Shown: positions 1-6,913 of the stretch, piece after piece | How the letters are laid out: each line of letters begins with the position of its first letter | How positions within the stretch are numbered: the first letter of the stretch is position 1 | Assembly: GCA_017395215.1 (NCBI GenBank) | Contig: JAFPVW010000199.1 | Span: 1-58,395, forward strand | Source: Prevotella sp. | GTDB taxonomy: Bacteria > Bacteroidota > Bacteroidia > Bacteroidales > Bacteroidaceae | Reading direction: 5' to 3' | DNA: 58,395 nt | Notes under the pieces: generated by a model | Databases searched by the model: none | Seen by the model: the letters and a program-made list of their open reading frames with translations, nothing else | What the model was told of the DNA's origin: nothing | Translations under genes and position numbers: made by a program

Positions 1-1834
1 CTCGTTCTCGTGGTCAATCGACGAGGTGGCCTCGTTCTACGACAACAACAACTTCACCATGCAGTGGTGTACCATTGGCGAGAGCCTCAACAATGCCGGT
101 CACGGCAAGGGTGCCCACGGCTACGGCGGCATCTGGGGCGGCAAGCTGGCCTCGTTCCACCACAACCTCATCTGCCACGTCAACAACCGTTCACCCCGCT
201 TCAACGGCGCCCGCTACAACTGGACGGGCTACACAGGCAACAAGCTCTACGACCAGTACAAATGGCAGAACGCCGTGCAGGCCGAGAACGTAGACTTCCG
301 CAACTGCGTCATCTATAACTGTGGCGACGGCTGCTACGGCGGTCCCGGCGGCGGCAAGGTCAACATGGTAGGCAACTACTACAAGACAGGCCCTGGCGCT
401 ACTACCAGCCGCCTGACCACCGTCACCGTCGGAGCCAACAGTAACTCAGAGGGGCACCCTGAATACTGGACGATGACCAGCCGCTACTACCTCAGTGGCA
501 ACCAGATTAACAATAACGACGCAGGCTGGTCGCAGATGTCGTACGATAACGGTACATACACCATCGATGGCAAACGCTATAGCCCCGACCCCAATCACTA
601 CAACGGCAACGACGTGGACTACGTCAAGAACTCGGCAGGCACCGACTGCGTCTGCATCCAGCTCGACGAGCCCGCACCTGTCGGAGAAGTGACCACCCAT
701 AGCGCCGCCACGGCCTTCGACAAGGTGCTCGGCCTGGCCGGTGCCTCGCTTGTTCGCGACACGGTTGATGAGCGATACATGACAGAGGCGAAAAACGGTA
801 CCGCCACATACAAAGGCTCTGTGACGAAAAGGGCTGGCCGCATCGACCTGGTCAGCGACGTCAACGGCTACACCGAAGTGAACTTCGGGACAGGCAGCCG
901 CCCCGCCGGCTTCGATACCGACCGTGACGGCATTCCTGACGCGTGGGAGACGGCCAACGACCTGAACCCCAACGATGCTTCGGACGCCGCCTTCAAGACC
1001 ATTGACACCGAGCGAGGATGGTACACGAACCTGGAGATCTACCTGAACTCACTGGTTGAGGACATCATGAAAGCCTGCCAGGCCGACGGCGAAAATGCCG
1101 TCAGCGAGTACTACCCTGAGTGGAAGAAACCTGGCGAAGGACAGACAGAGCCGGACACCCCCGATGACCCGGGGAACAATGAAGACCCTCAGGAGCAAAC
1201 GGTTTCCTACACCGTGTCGTTCAACAACTCTGACAGCGAGAATCCCGAAGGGGTATTCACCTACGAAGGCAAACACAACTTCAACCCGAAGTTTGCCGGG
1301 AAATATGACGGTCAGGAATATAGTGCAGGGCTGAAGATGGAGGGCACAACCGTCATCAACTTCTCCACCACGGCAACGGCCACCGTCACCATCGTGCAGT
1401 CAACCTGGAGCGAATACACCATCAAATTAGACGGCACAGAGTTGGCCACGTCGAACGCCACGACACCAGAAGACTCAGAAAAAGTGCGTGTCTATACCAT
1501 CAGCGGCGTACCCGCCGGCGACCATAAGATTACCCGTGGCTCGGGTGAGAGCGGGGTGCTCTACATTGCGGTGGTCACAGAAAACACCACCAATCCCAAC
1601 CCCGACCCCGATCCAGACCCTGACCCCGACCCAGTCATCATGCCTGGCAATGTTGACGGCAACGAAGTGGTTGACAGTGGCGACGTGACGTACCTGGTCA
1701 ATCACCTGTTAGGCCAGACGCCCGATAACTTCGTCATCGAGGCTGCCGACGTGAACGACGACGGCGAAGTGGACATTGCCGACGTGGCAGCCCTCATTGC
1801 CACCATTATGGAGCAAATGGGCGTGCAAGAATAG
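1..1834 (+). CDS. Pectate lyase-like beta-helix protein with dockerin-like C-terminus (5' end missing)
   Basis: The reading frame is open from base 2, so the start lies outside the window. The N-terminal part reads like family PL1 pectate lyases of Bacteroidetes (SIDEVASFYDNNNFTMQWC, then an HGYGGIWGG stretch and NNRSPRFNGAR), the conserved face of a right-handed beta-helix that cleaves homogalacturonan by beta-elimination. Next comes a calcium-binding segment (DTDRDGIPDAWE), a beta-sandwich-like region from about residue 395, and a linker of alternating Asp-Pro. The C-terminus has two EF-hand-like loops (NVDGNEVVDSGD and DVNDDGEVDIAD) with the spacing of dockerin type I repeats. Export is expected, but the signal peptide is not in view. 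The gene ends 28 bp from the convergent transporter gene. The family call is firm; substrate preference and the role of the dockerin-like module are inferred. Confidence 0.85.
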   Translation, partial: SFSWSIDEVASFYDNNNFTMQWCTIGESLNNAGHGKGAHGYGGIWGGKLASFHHNLICHVNNRSPRFNGARYNWTGYTGNKLYDQYKWQNAVQAENVDFRNCVIYNCGDGCYGGPGGGKVNMVGNYYKTGPGATTSRLTTVTVGANSNSEGHPEYWTMTSRYYLSGNQINNNDAGWSQMSYDNGTYTIDGKRYSPDPNHYNGNDVDYVKNSAGTDCVCIQLDEPAPVGEVTTHSAATAFDKVLGLAGASLVRDTVDERYMTEAKNGTATYKGSVTKRAGRIDLVSDVNGYTEVNFGTGSRPAGFDTDRDGIPDAWETANDLNPNDASDAAFKTIDTERGWYTNLEIYLNSLVEDIMKACQADGENAVSEYYPEWKKPGEGQTEPDTPDDPGNNEDPQEQTVSYTVSFNNSDSENPEGVFTYEGKHNFNPKFAGKYDGQEYSAGLKMEGTTVINFSTTATATVTIVQSTWSEYTIKLDGTELATSNATTPEDSEKVRVYTISGVPAGDHKITRGSGESGVLYIAVVTENTTNPNPDPDPDPDPDPVIMPGNVDGNEVVDSGDVTYLVNHLLGQTPDNFVIEAADVNDDGEVDIADVAALIATIMEQMGVQE

Positions 1835-1862
1835 AGTGATTGTTGTCGTGCGGACGTTGGGA

Positions 1863-2783
1863 CTATTCTGACAGGAAGAACAGGCTGACGCCCAAGACCG
1901 AGATGAGGGCGCCCACTACAGACCGCCACGTGACGGGCTGGCGGAAGAGCCAGTAGGAGGGCAGGATGATGATGATGGGCGTCAGCGCCATCAGCGTGGA
2001 GGCGATGCCCGCACCAGTGTACTGCACGGCCATCAGAGAGAAGCCCACCCCCACAAACGGACCGAAGACGGTAGTGGCCGTAGCCACGGCCATGCCCTTA
2101 CGGTCGTGGATGGCCTCACGCAGCGGTGCCAGTCCCTCGCGGAAATATAGCAGCAGACCGAAGCCTAAGATGCCCGCCACGCAGCGCAGGAAGTTGGCAC
2201 TGAAGGGTACAAGCCACGCCGGCTGACCGCAGGCTTCGTAATGGTCCATACCTATCTTGCTCAGCACGAGTCCGATGCCCTGACACAGGGCTGCACCGAC
2301 GGCATAGAGCACGCCGTGCAGCGGCAGCTTCAGCGACACCCTGTGGTGCTCGCCCCGCCCCAGCACGGAGAGTCCAATGCCGCCCAACGTCACCATCATA
2401 GCCACAAGACTCATGGGCGTCATCTGCTGGCCCAGCGTCACCCATGCCATAAGGGCTGCCGCCAAGGGTGCCAGGGTCATGAACAGCTGACCATAGCGCG
2501 AACCAATGATGATGTAGCACTGGAAGAGGCAGAAGTCGCCGATGACGTAGCCCACCAGACCTGAGAGCAGCATCCAGCCGCAGGCCTCGGCGGTGATGCC
2601 GCCGGGCAGGGGCGAGCCTGTCGCTACCCAGAAAAGCACCAGCGACATAGCCAGTGCCAGCGCCATACGCAGCACGTTGAGCGTCAGATTGCCTAACCGC
2701 TTACTGCCAAACTCGCTCAACAGGGCCGTGGCCGTCCACGAGAAGGCCACGCCTATCGATATCAGCTCACCAAGATATGACAT
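1863..2783 (-). CDS. EamA/DMT-family transporter
   Basis: 306 residues with about ten hydrophobic segments in two similar halves, the usual size and layout of EamA (drug/metabolite transporter) proteins of the inner membrane. The first half begins MSYLGELISIGVAFSWTATA; the second contains GFSLMAVQYTGAGIASTLMA and a PITW/PVTW-like loop typical of the fold. Substrates in this superfamily range from amino acids and nucleotide sugars to lipids, so none can be assigned. I chose the ATG at 2783. The frame is open much further upstream, but that extension only mirrors the PAP2 gene in another frame. The start overlaps the end of the PAP2 gene by 22 bp, so the two are almost certainly cotranscribed and translationally coupled. 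Confidence 0.88.
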   Translation of the reverse strand: MSYLGELISIGVAFSWTATALLSEFGSKRLGNLTLNVLRMALALAMSLVLFWVATGSPLPGGITAEACGWMLLSGLVGYVIGDFCLFQCYIIIGSRYGQLFMTLAPLAAALMAWVTLGQQMTPMSLVAMMVTLGGIGLSVLGRGEHHRVSLKLPLHGVLYAVGAALCQGIGLVLSKIGMDHYEACGQPAWLVPFSANFLRCVAGILGFGLLLYFREGLAPLREAIHDRKGMAVATATTVFGPFVGVGFSLMAVQYTGAGIASTLMALTPIIIILPSYWLFRQPVTWRSVVGALISVLGVSLFFLSE

Positions 2784-3721
2784 CGCTGAGTGGTGAAATA
2801 AAGAATGACGCCGGAAAGGAGTCCGGCCACGACGTCGATGACGTAGTGGGCGCGGATGTAAACGGTGGCGAAGCACATCAGCACGAAGAGCACGGCCACA
2901 AACCAGATGAGCCCGCGGCAGCGCGTGCGAATGGCCAGGAGCAGCAGGACGAGCGTCACGCCGACGTGACTGCTGGGGAAGGCGGCCGTGGGCCGCTCGC
3001 CGGCGGCGTGGGCATGCACCATGATCTGGTAGAAGAAACCGTCCTCGTAGCCGGGCATGGTCATCATCTCGTCGTGCGTCAGGAAGTAGTTGCCCACGTC
3101 GGGGAACACGCCCTGAGCCACGTTGTCGAGCCCTGCGGCGAGGTAGTAGAACTGGGGCCCCGTGACGGGCAGCGCGACGAAAACGACGTAGAACAGGAAG
3201 AAAGAAGCGACGATGACGAACGCCGTGCGCAGGAACTCGTCGTAGCGGCGGAAGAAGTAGTAGACGGCGACAGCTGCCACTAACAGGAAGTAGCTGGAGT
3301 AACTTAAGTACATCAGCTCGCTGACGACGGGGTTGGGCAGCCGCTCGGCAAAAAGCAGGGCGGGCTGGCAGCCGAAGACCGACTGCTCGGCGGCAGCGAA
3401 GAGGTGGTCGAGGTTGGGGAAAATGCGGTTGAGGTCGAACGTGTCGGGATACCACCACGACAGCAGGGCCAGCTGCAGCGTGACGCGGCAGAGCAGCGTG
3501 AAGCGGCAGGGCACCATGCGGTAGACAGCCCACAGGGCGGCGGTGGTGACGACGATGCGCAGACGGCCCCAGACCATCGGCTCGGGCGACGGCAGCTTGG
3601 TCCACGTGAAGAATATGAGCACAAGCGTCAGCACGAGATAGGCCAGCACGACCCACTCGGCCGCCAGCAGTCCGCGCACCGGCTTCTTGTCTGTCGCAAA
3701 CAGATACTTGATTACAGCCAT
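2762..3721 (-). CDS. PAP2-superfamily membrane phosphatase/phosphotransferase (Aur1-like)
   Basis: 319 residues with several membrane helices. The catalytic signature of the PAP2/Aur1 group is visible: AAFPSSHVGV with the His near residue 252, and RAHYVIDVVAG with His near 292 and Asp near 296. In this superfamily the two His residues and the Asp form a phospho-His relay that dephosphorylates or transfers a phospho-headgroup of a lipid on the outer face of the inner membrane. The long N-terminal membrane part and the SSH/HYxxD arrangement resemble inositolphosphotransferase-like members more than small undecaprenyl-pyrophosphate phosphatases. It overlaps the upstream SDR gene by 10 bp and the downstream transporter by 22 bp. 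A role in membrane lipid headgroup chemistry is an inference; the superfamily is certain. Confidence 0.85.
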   Translation of the reverse strand: MAVIKYLFATDKKPVRGLLAAEWVVLAYLVLTLVLIFFTWTKLPSPEPMVWGRLRIVVTTAALWAVYRMVPCRFTLLCRVTLQLALLSWWYPDTFDLNRIFPNLDHLFAAAEQSVFGCQPALLFAERLPNPVVSELMYLSYSSYFLLVAAVAVYYFFRRYDEFLRTAFVIVASFFLFYVVFVALPVTGPQFYYLAAGLDNVAQGVFPDVGNYFLTHDEMMTMPGYEDGFFYQIMVHAHAAGERPTAAFPSSHVGVTLVLLLLAIRTRCRGLIWFVAVLFVLMCFATVYIRAHYVIDVVAGLLSGVILYFTTQRCHILVS

Positions 3722-4731
3722 TTGTTGTCTTTATACCACTTGATGCTGCGGCGGACGCCCTCGCTGAGGTCTACCTCGGGATGGTAGCCCAGTTCGCGGA
3801 TGGCGGGCTCGATGTCGCAGCGCCAGTTGCGCTGCTTGAGGATGTTGTACTTGTCGTTGTTCAAGGCAGAAATCTTGCCCGTCAGCCGTCCGATGTGCTC
3901 GCCGAAGAAGGTCACCACGCGGAGCACCCAGACCGGGGCCGTGATGCGTATCCACCAGGGGCGGCCCAGCTCCTCGTGGATGAGGTCGCTGAATGTCGTT
4001 GACTGGTACACCTGACCGTCGCTGAGGAAGTACTTGCGGCCCGTCTGTCCCTTCTCCAAGGCAAGGAAGACGGCCTGCACCACGTCGGTGACATAGACAA
4101 AGGTGATGTCCTGGCGCTTGAAGCCCACGGCGAAGTCGCTGTGCTGCTTGATGCTCTTGGCCATTAGGAAGTAGTCGCGCTCACGAGGGCCATAGACACC
4201 GGTCGGTCGCAGAATAACATACGGGAACTCCCCCCTCCCTTCGGGGGAGGGGCCGGGGGAGAGGCTCTCTAACCACCGCTCTGCCTCCAATTTACTGCGT
4301 CCGTACTCCGTATTGGGCTGCGGGGTGTCGGTCTCGCGGATTTCCTCGTAGGGCTGCTGCTCGCGGATGGCACCGAAGACGCTGAGCGAACTCAGATAGA
4401 CGAAGCGGCGGATGGGCATCTGGAGGGCCATGAGCGCCGTGACGAGATTCTTCGTCCCCTCGGTGTTGATGCGGCGGAAGTCGCGCTTGTCGATGCACTT
4501 CGTCACGCCGGCGGCATGGACCACGTAGTCGAACTGATGGCCGCTAAGCTGCTTCTCGAGCTGCTCTTCCGACGAGAGGTTCAGCTCGATGAAGTGTATG
4601 TGGGGGTCCTGCAGGTATGCGCGTGAACTGCTGCCGCGCACGGCGGCCCACGTTTCGAAGCCCCGCCGCAGGGCCTCCTCGACAATGAACGAGCCAATAA
4701 AACCGCTGGCTCCGGTGACCAATATTTTCAT
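3712..4731 (-). CDS. NAD-dependent epimerase/dehydratase-family protein (extended SDR)
   Basis: 339 residues. The N-terminus has the Rossmann motif TGASGFIG, followed by VVHAAGVT, and the SDR catalytic pair is in YGRSK (Tyr about 143, Lys about 147). Length and motifs fit extended SDRs, which include nucleotide-sugar epimerases, 3-beta-HSD-like enzymes and bacterial 3-ketosphinganine reductase candidates. I prefer ATG 4731 to the in-frame GTG at 4737 because the Rossmann strand starts right after it. Just after the catalytic Lys, residues about 158-168 (SPGPSPEGRGE) are encoded by a GC-rich palindrome that looks like an inserted repeat. First gene of a three-gene overlapping operon with the PAP2 and EamA genes. 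The substrate is unknown; the pairing with a PAP2 lipid enzyme makes a lipid substrate plausible. Confidence 0.85.
   Translation of the reverse strand: MKILVTGASGFIGSFIVEEALRRGFETWAAVRGSSSRAYLQDPHIHFIELNLSSEEQLEKQLSGHQFDYVVHAAGVTKCIDKRDFRRINTEGTKNLVTALMALQMPIRRFVYLSSLSVFGAIREQQPYEEIRETDTPQPNTEYGRSKLEAERWLESLSPGPSPEGRGEFPYVILRPTGVYGPRERDYFLMAKSIKQHSDFAVGFKRQDITFVYVTDVVQAVFLALEKGQTGRKYFLSDGQVYQSTTFSDLIHEELGRPWWIRITAPVWVLRVVTFFGEHIGRLTGKISALNNDKYNILKQRNWRCDIEPAIRELGYHPEVDLSEGVRRSIKWYKDNKWL
4228..4261. repeat. GC-rich palindromic element inside the epimerase gene
   Basis: Hairpin with arms CCCTCCC (4233-4239) and GGGAGGG (4245-4251) and a TTCGG loop, followed by a second G-rich copy up to 4261. 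It is read in frame as SPGPSPEGRGE in the SDR protein. The composition is unlike the surrounding gene. Confidence 0.7.
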
Positions 4732-4750
4732 TTTCACAACTTTTTGCGCG

Positions 4751-4758
4751 CAAAGTTA
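4751..4758 (-). promoter_or_regulatory. -7 box for the SDR-PAP2-EamA operon
   Basis: On the minus strand this reads TAACTTTG, matching the Bacteroidetes consensus TAnnTTTG, 19 bp before the chosen ATG. I see no clear TTTG at the -33 position, so support rests on the -7 box alone. Confidence 0.5.
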
Positions 4759-4779
4759 CACATTTTTATTTATTTTCCT

Positions 4780-4787
4780 TACCTTTG
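4780..4787 (+). promoter_or_regulatory. -7 box for the GH67 gene
   Basis: TACCTTTG on the plus strand, 34 bp before the GH67 ATG, back to back with the divergent promoter of the SDR operon. There is no convincing -33 TTTG. Confidence 0.5.
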
Positions 4788-4821
4788 CACCTACAATTTA
4801 ACGAACAAAAGCAGAACGACG

Positions 4822-6711
4822 ATGAAAAGACAGTTTTTACTGCTGGCAGCAGTGCTGCTCAGTTGTATGGCAATGGCCGAGGACGGCAGCCGCCTCTGGC
4901 TGCGCTACGACGAAGTGAACAAGGCAAAGGTGACGGGACCCGAGTGTATAGCCGCCGACGAGCTGCGCAAGTACTATCGCGGCAGCGAGGCGCAGCTGGT
5001 GATTGACCCGACGGTCAGCGACGACGAGGGCTACGTCATCAGCGGCAGCACCGTGCGCGCCAAGACCGAGCAGGGACTGATGTACGGCGCCTACGCCCTG
5101 CTGCGCGGCGAGACGGGCGCTTCGAGGCCGTTCTACAAACTGCGCATCCTGAACCACTGGGACAACCTGGACAGCTCGATTGAGCGCGGCTATGCCGGAC
5201 TGAGCATCTTCTGGGCCTTGGAGGACCCGAAGACCAGGCGCACGCCAGACCAGTGGAAGCCCAAGCCCATCAACCGCGAACTGATTAAGGACTACGCCCG
5301 TGCCAACGCCTCGATAGGCATCAACGGTACGGTGCTAAATAACGTCAATGCCTCGCCGAAGATGCTCACCGCCATCTATATAGATAAGGTAAAGGATATT
5401 GCCGACATCCTGCGCCCCTACGGTATCAAGGTGTATCTTTCCGTCAACTTCGGCTCGCCGATGACGGTCGGTGCCAAAGGTGTCAACGGAGGTAAGCCGC
5501 TGAAGACCGCCGACCCCATGAATGCTCAGGTGAAAGCCTGGTGGAAGGCGAAGGCCAAGGAAATCTATCAGCAGATTCCTGACTTCGGCGGATTCCTGGT
5601 TAAAGCCAACAGCGAGGGGCAGCCCGGTCCCTTCGACTATAAGCGTACCCATGCCGATGGTGCCAACATGCTGGCCGATGCCGTGAAGCCATACGGCGGC
5701 ATCATTATGTGGCGCAGCTTCGTCTATGGTGCTGCCCATAAGGGTGAGGACCGCGTGAAGCAGGCAGTGTCGGAGTTCAAGGACCTCGACGGCAAGTTCC
5801 GCGACAACGTCATCCTGCAGTCGAAGAACGGTCCGCTCGACTTCCAGCCGCGTGAGCCCTACGCACCCATCTTCGACAACATGCGCCAGACGAAGCAGAT
5901 GGCCGAACTGCAGATTACGCAGGAGTATCTGGGACAGTCGCGCCATCTGGTCTACCTGGCCCCGATGTGGCGCGAGTTCTTCCGCTATGTGGAACCCAGC
6001 CGTCTGGTGGGCATTGCTGGCGTGGCCAACATCGGACTCGACAAGAACTGGTGCGGCCATCATTTCTCGCAGGCCAACTGGTATGCCTTCGGGCGGCTGG
6101 CGTGGAATCCATCGATGAAATCGGAGGAAATTGCAAGCGAGTGGCTGGCGGCGACGTTCGGGAAAACCGAGAAGGACGATGCACTGCTGAGCGTCATGCT
6201 CCGCAGTCGCGAAGCCTGCGTGGACTATATGATGCCGCTCGGACTGCACCATATCTTCAAGTTCGACCACCACTACGGACCGGAGCCCGACGGGTTCATC
6301 AAGTCGTACCCGATAGAGTGGTGCCCAGTCTATTACCATCAGGCCGACAAGCAGGGCATCGGCTTTGACCGCACACATACGGGCAGCGACGCCACGAGCC
6401 AGTACCGCGAGCCTTACTGCTCACTCTACGACAACCCGTCGACCTGCCCGGAGAACCTGCTGCTGTGGTTCCACCACCTGCCCTGGACCTACCGTATGAA
6501 CAGCGGCCGCACGCTGTGGGAGGAGCTACAATATCGCTACAACCGTGGCGTCGCAGAGGTTGAGGATTTCTGCAAGGTGTGGCAGGACTGCAAGCCCTAC
6601 ATTGACGAGCAGCGCTGGAGCGAGGTCGACAAGCGCATGCAGCACCAGCTGGAGAACGCCCGCGAGTGGCGCGACGTCTGCCTGAAATACTTCGGCTCGT
6701 TTGTGGAGTAG
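4822..6711 (+). CDS. aguA: GH67 alpha-glucuronidase
   Basis: 629 residues starting MKRQFLLLAAVLLSCMAMA, a clear signal peptide, which is why ATG 4822 is chosen over the longer open frame. GH67 enzymes remove 4-O-methyl-glucuronic acid from the non-reducing end of xylo-oligosaccharides made by xylanases. The three GH67 catalytic acids are present: Glu about 265 (KANSEGQPGP), Asp about 340 (NGPLDFQP) and Glu about 368 (ITQEYLGQ). Their spacing nearly equals that remembered for Cellvibrio GlcA67A (292, 365, 393). The enzyme probably works in the periplasm on imported aldouronic acids. Neighbours are a carbohydrate esterase, an oligosaccharide symporter, GH10 and GH43, so it belongs to a xylan degradation set. 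It ends before a long inverted repeat that may terminate transcription. Confidence 0.95.
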   Translation: MKRQFLLLAAVLLSCMAMAEDGSRLWLRYDEVNKAKVTGPECIAADELRKYYRGSEAQLVIDPTVSDDEGYVISGSTVRAKTEQGLMYGAYALLRGETGASRPFYKLRILNHWDNLDSSIERGYAGLSIFWALEDPKTRRTPDQWKPKPINRELIKDYARANASIGINGTVLNNVNASPKMLTAIYIDKVKDIADILRPYGIKVYLSVNFGSPMTVGAKGVNGGKPLKTADPMNAQVKAWWKAKAKEIYQQIPDFGGFLVKANSEGQPGPFDYKRTHADGANMLADAVKPYGGIIMWRSFVYGAAHKGEDRVKQAVSEFKDLDGKFRDNVILQSKNGPLDFQPREPYAPIFDNMRQTKQMAELQITQEYLGQSRHLVYLAPMWREFFRYVEPSRLVGIAGVANIGLDKNWCGHHFSQANWYAFGRLAWNPSMKSEEIASEWLAATFGKTEKDDALLSVMLRSREACVDYMMPLGLHHIFKFDHHYGPEPDGFIKSYPIEWCPVYYHQADKQGIGFDRTHTGSDATSQYREPYCSLYDNPSTCPENLLLWFHHLPWTYRMNSGRTLWEELQYRYNRGVAEVEDFCKVWQDCKPYIDEQRWSEVDKRMQHQLENAREWRDVCLKYFGSFVE

Positions 6712-6735
6712 GTGATAACCTTAGATATTATTTTT

Positions 6736-6805
6736 GGCACGGAAGAACACGGAAAGCACTGTTTTTTCCCCGGCCAGACAGTGTCCTTCCGTGTTTTTCC
6801 GTGCC
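6736..6805. repeat. Long inverted repeat after GH67, possible terminator
   Basis: Arms of about 26 bp (6736-6761 and 6779-6805; GGCACGGAAGAACACGGAA against TTCCGTGTTTTTCCGTGCC) with two or three mismatches and a 17-nt spacer, followed by a run of A. It could terminate transcription from either side. The CACGGAA-type sequence looks like a dispersed Bacteroidetes repeat. Confidence 0.65.
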
Positions 6806-6855
6806 TAAAAAAAGAGCGCGCAAGCTTTCATGGCGAATATTGCTCCCTCTTCAAC

Positions 6856-6902
6856 CCTGGGAGCTCTTTGGCCTTTCAGGCCGTCTCTCGGATGCATGCG
6901 GA
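6856..6902. repeat. Short repeat-like hairpin between GH67 and the esterase
   Basis: The segment TTCAACCCTGGGAGCTCTTT is followed by a GGCC-TTTCA-GGCC hairpin. From memory it resembles a common small interspersed element of Bacteroidetes (CAACCCTGGGAGCTTTTGCC type). No reading frame of interest covers it. Confidence 0.4.
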
Positions 6903-6913
6903 TAATCTTTTTT

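Noticed and set aside
2784-3656. N-terminal extension of the EamA transporter to 597 residues
   Set aside because: The added 291 residues are Arg/Pro/Ala/His-rich and come from reading the PAP2 gene in another frame.
4744-4821. Earlier start for the GH67 gene
   Set aside because: It would include the -7 box region and place a non-signal sequence before a perfect signal peptide.
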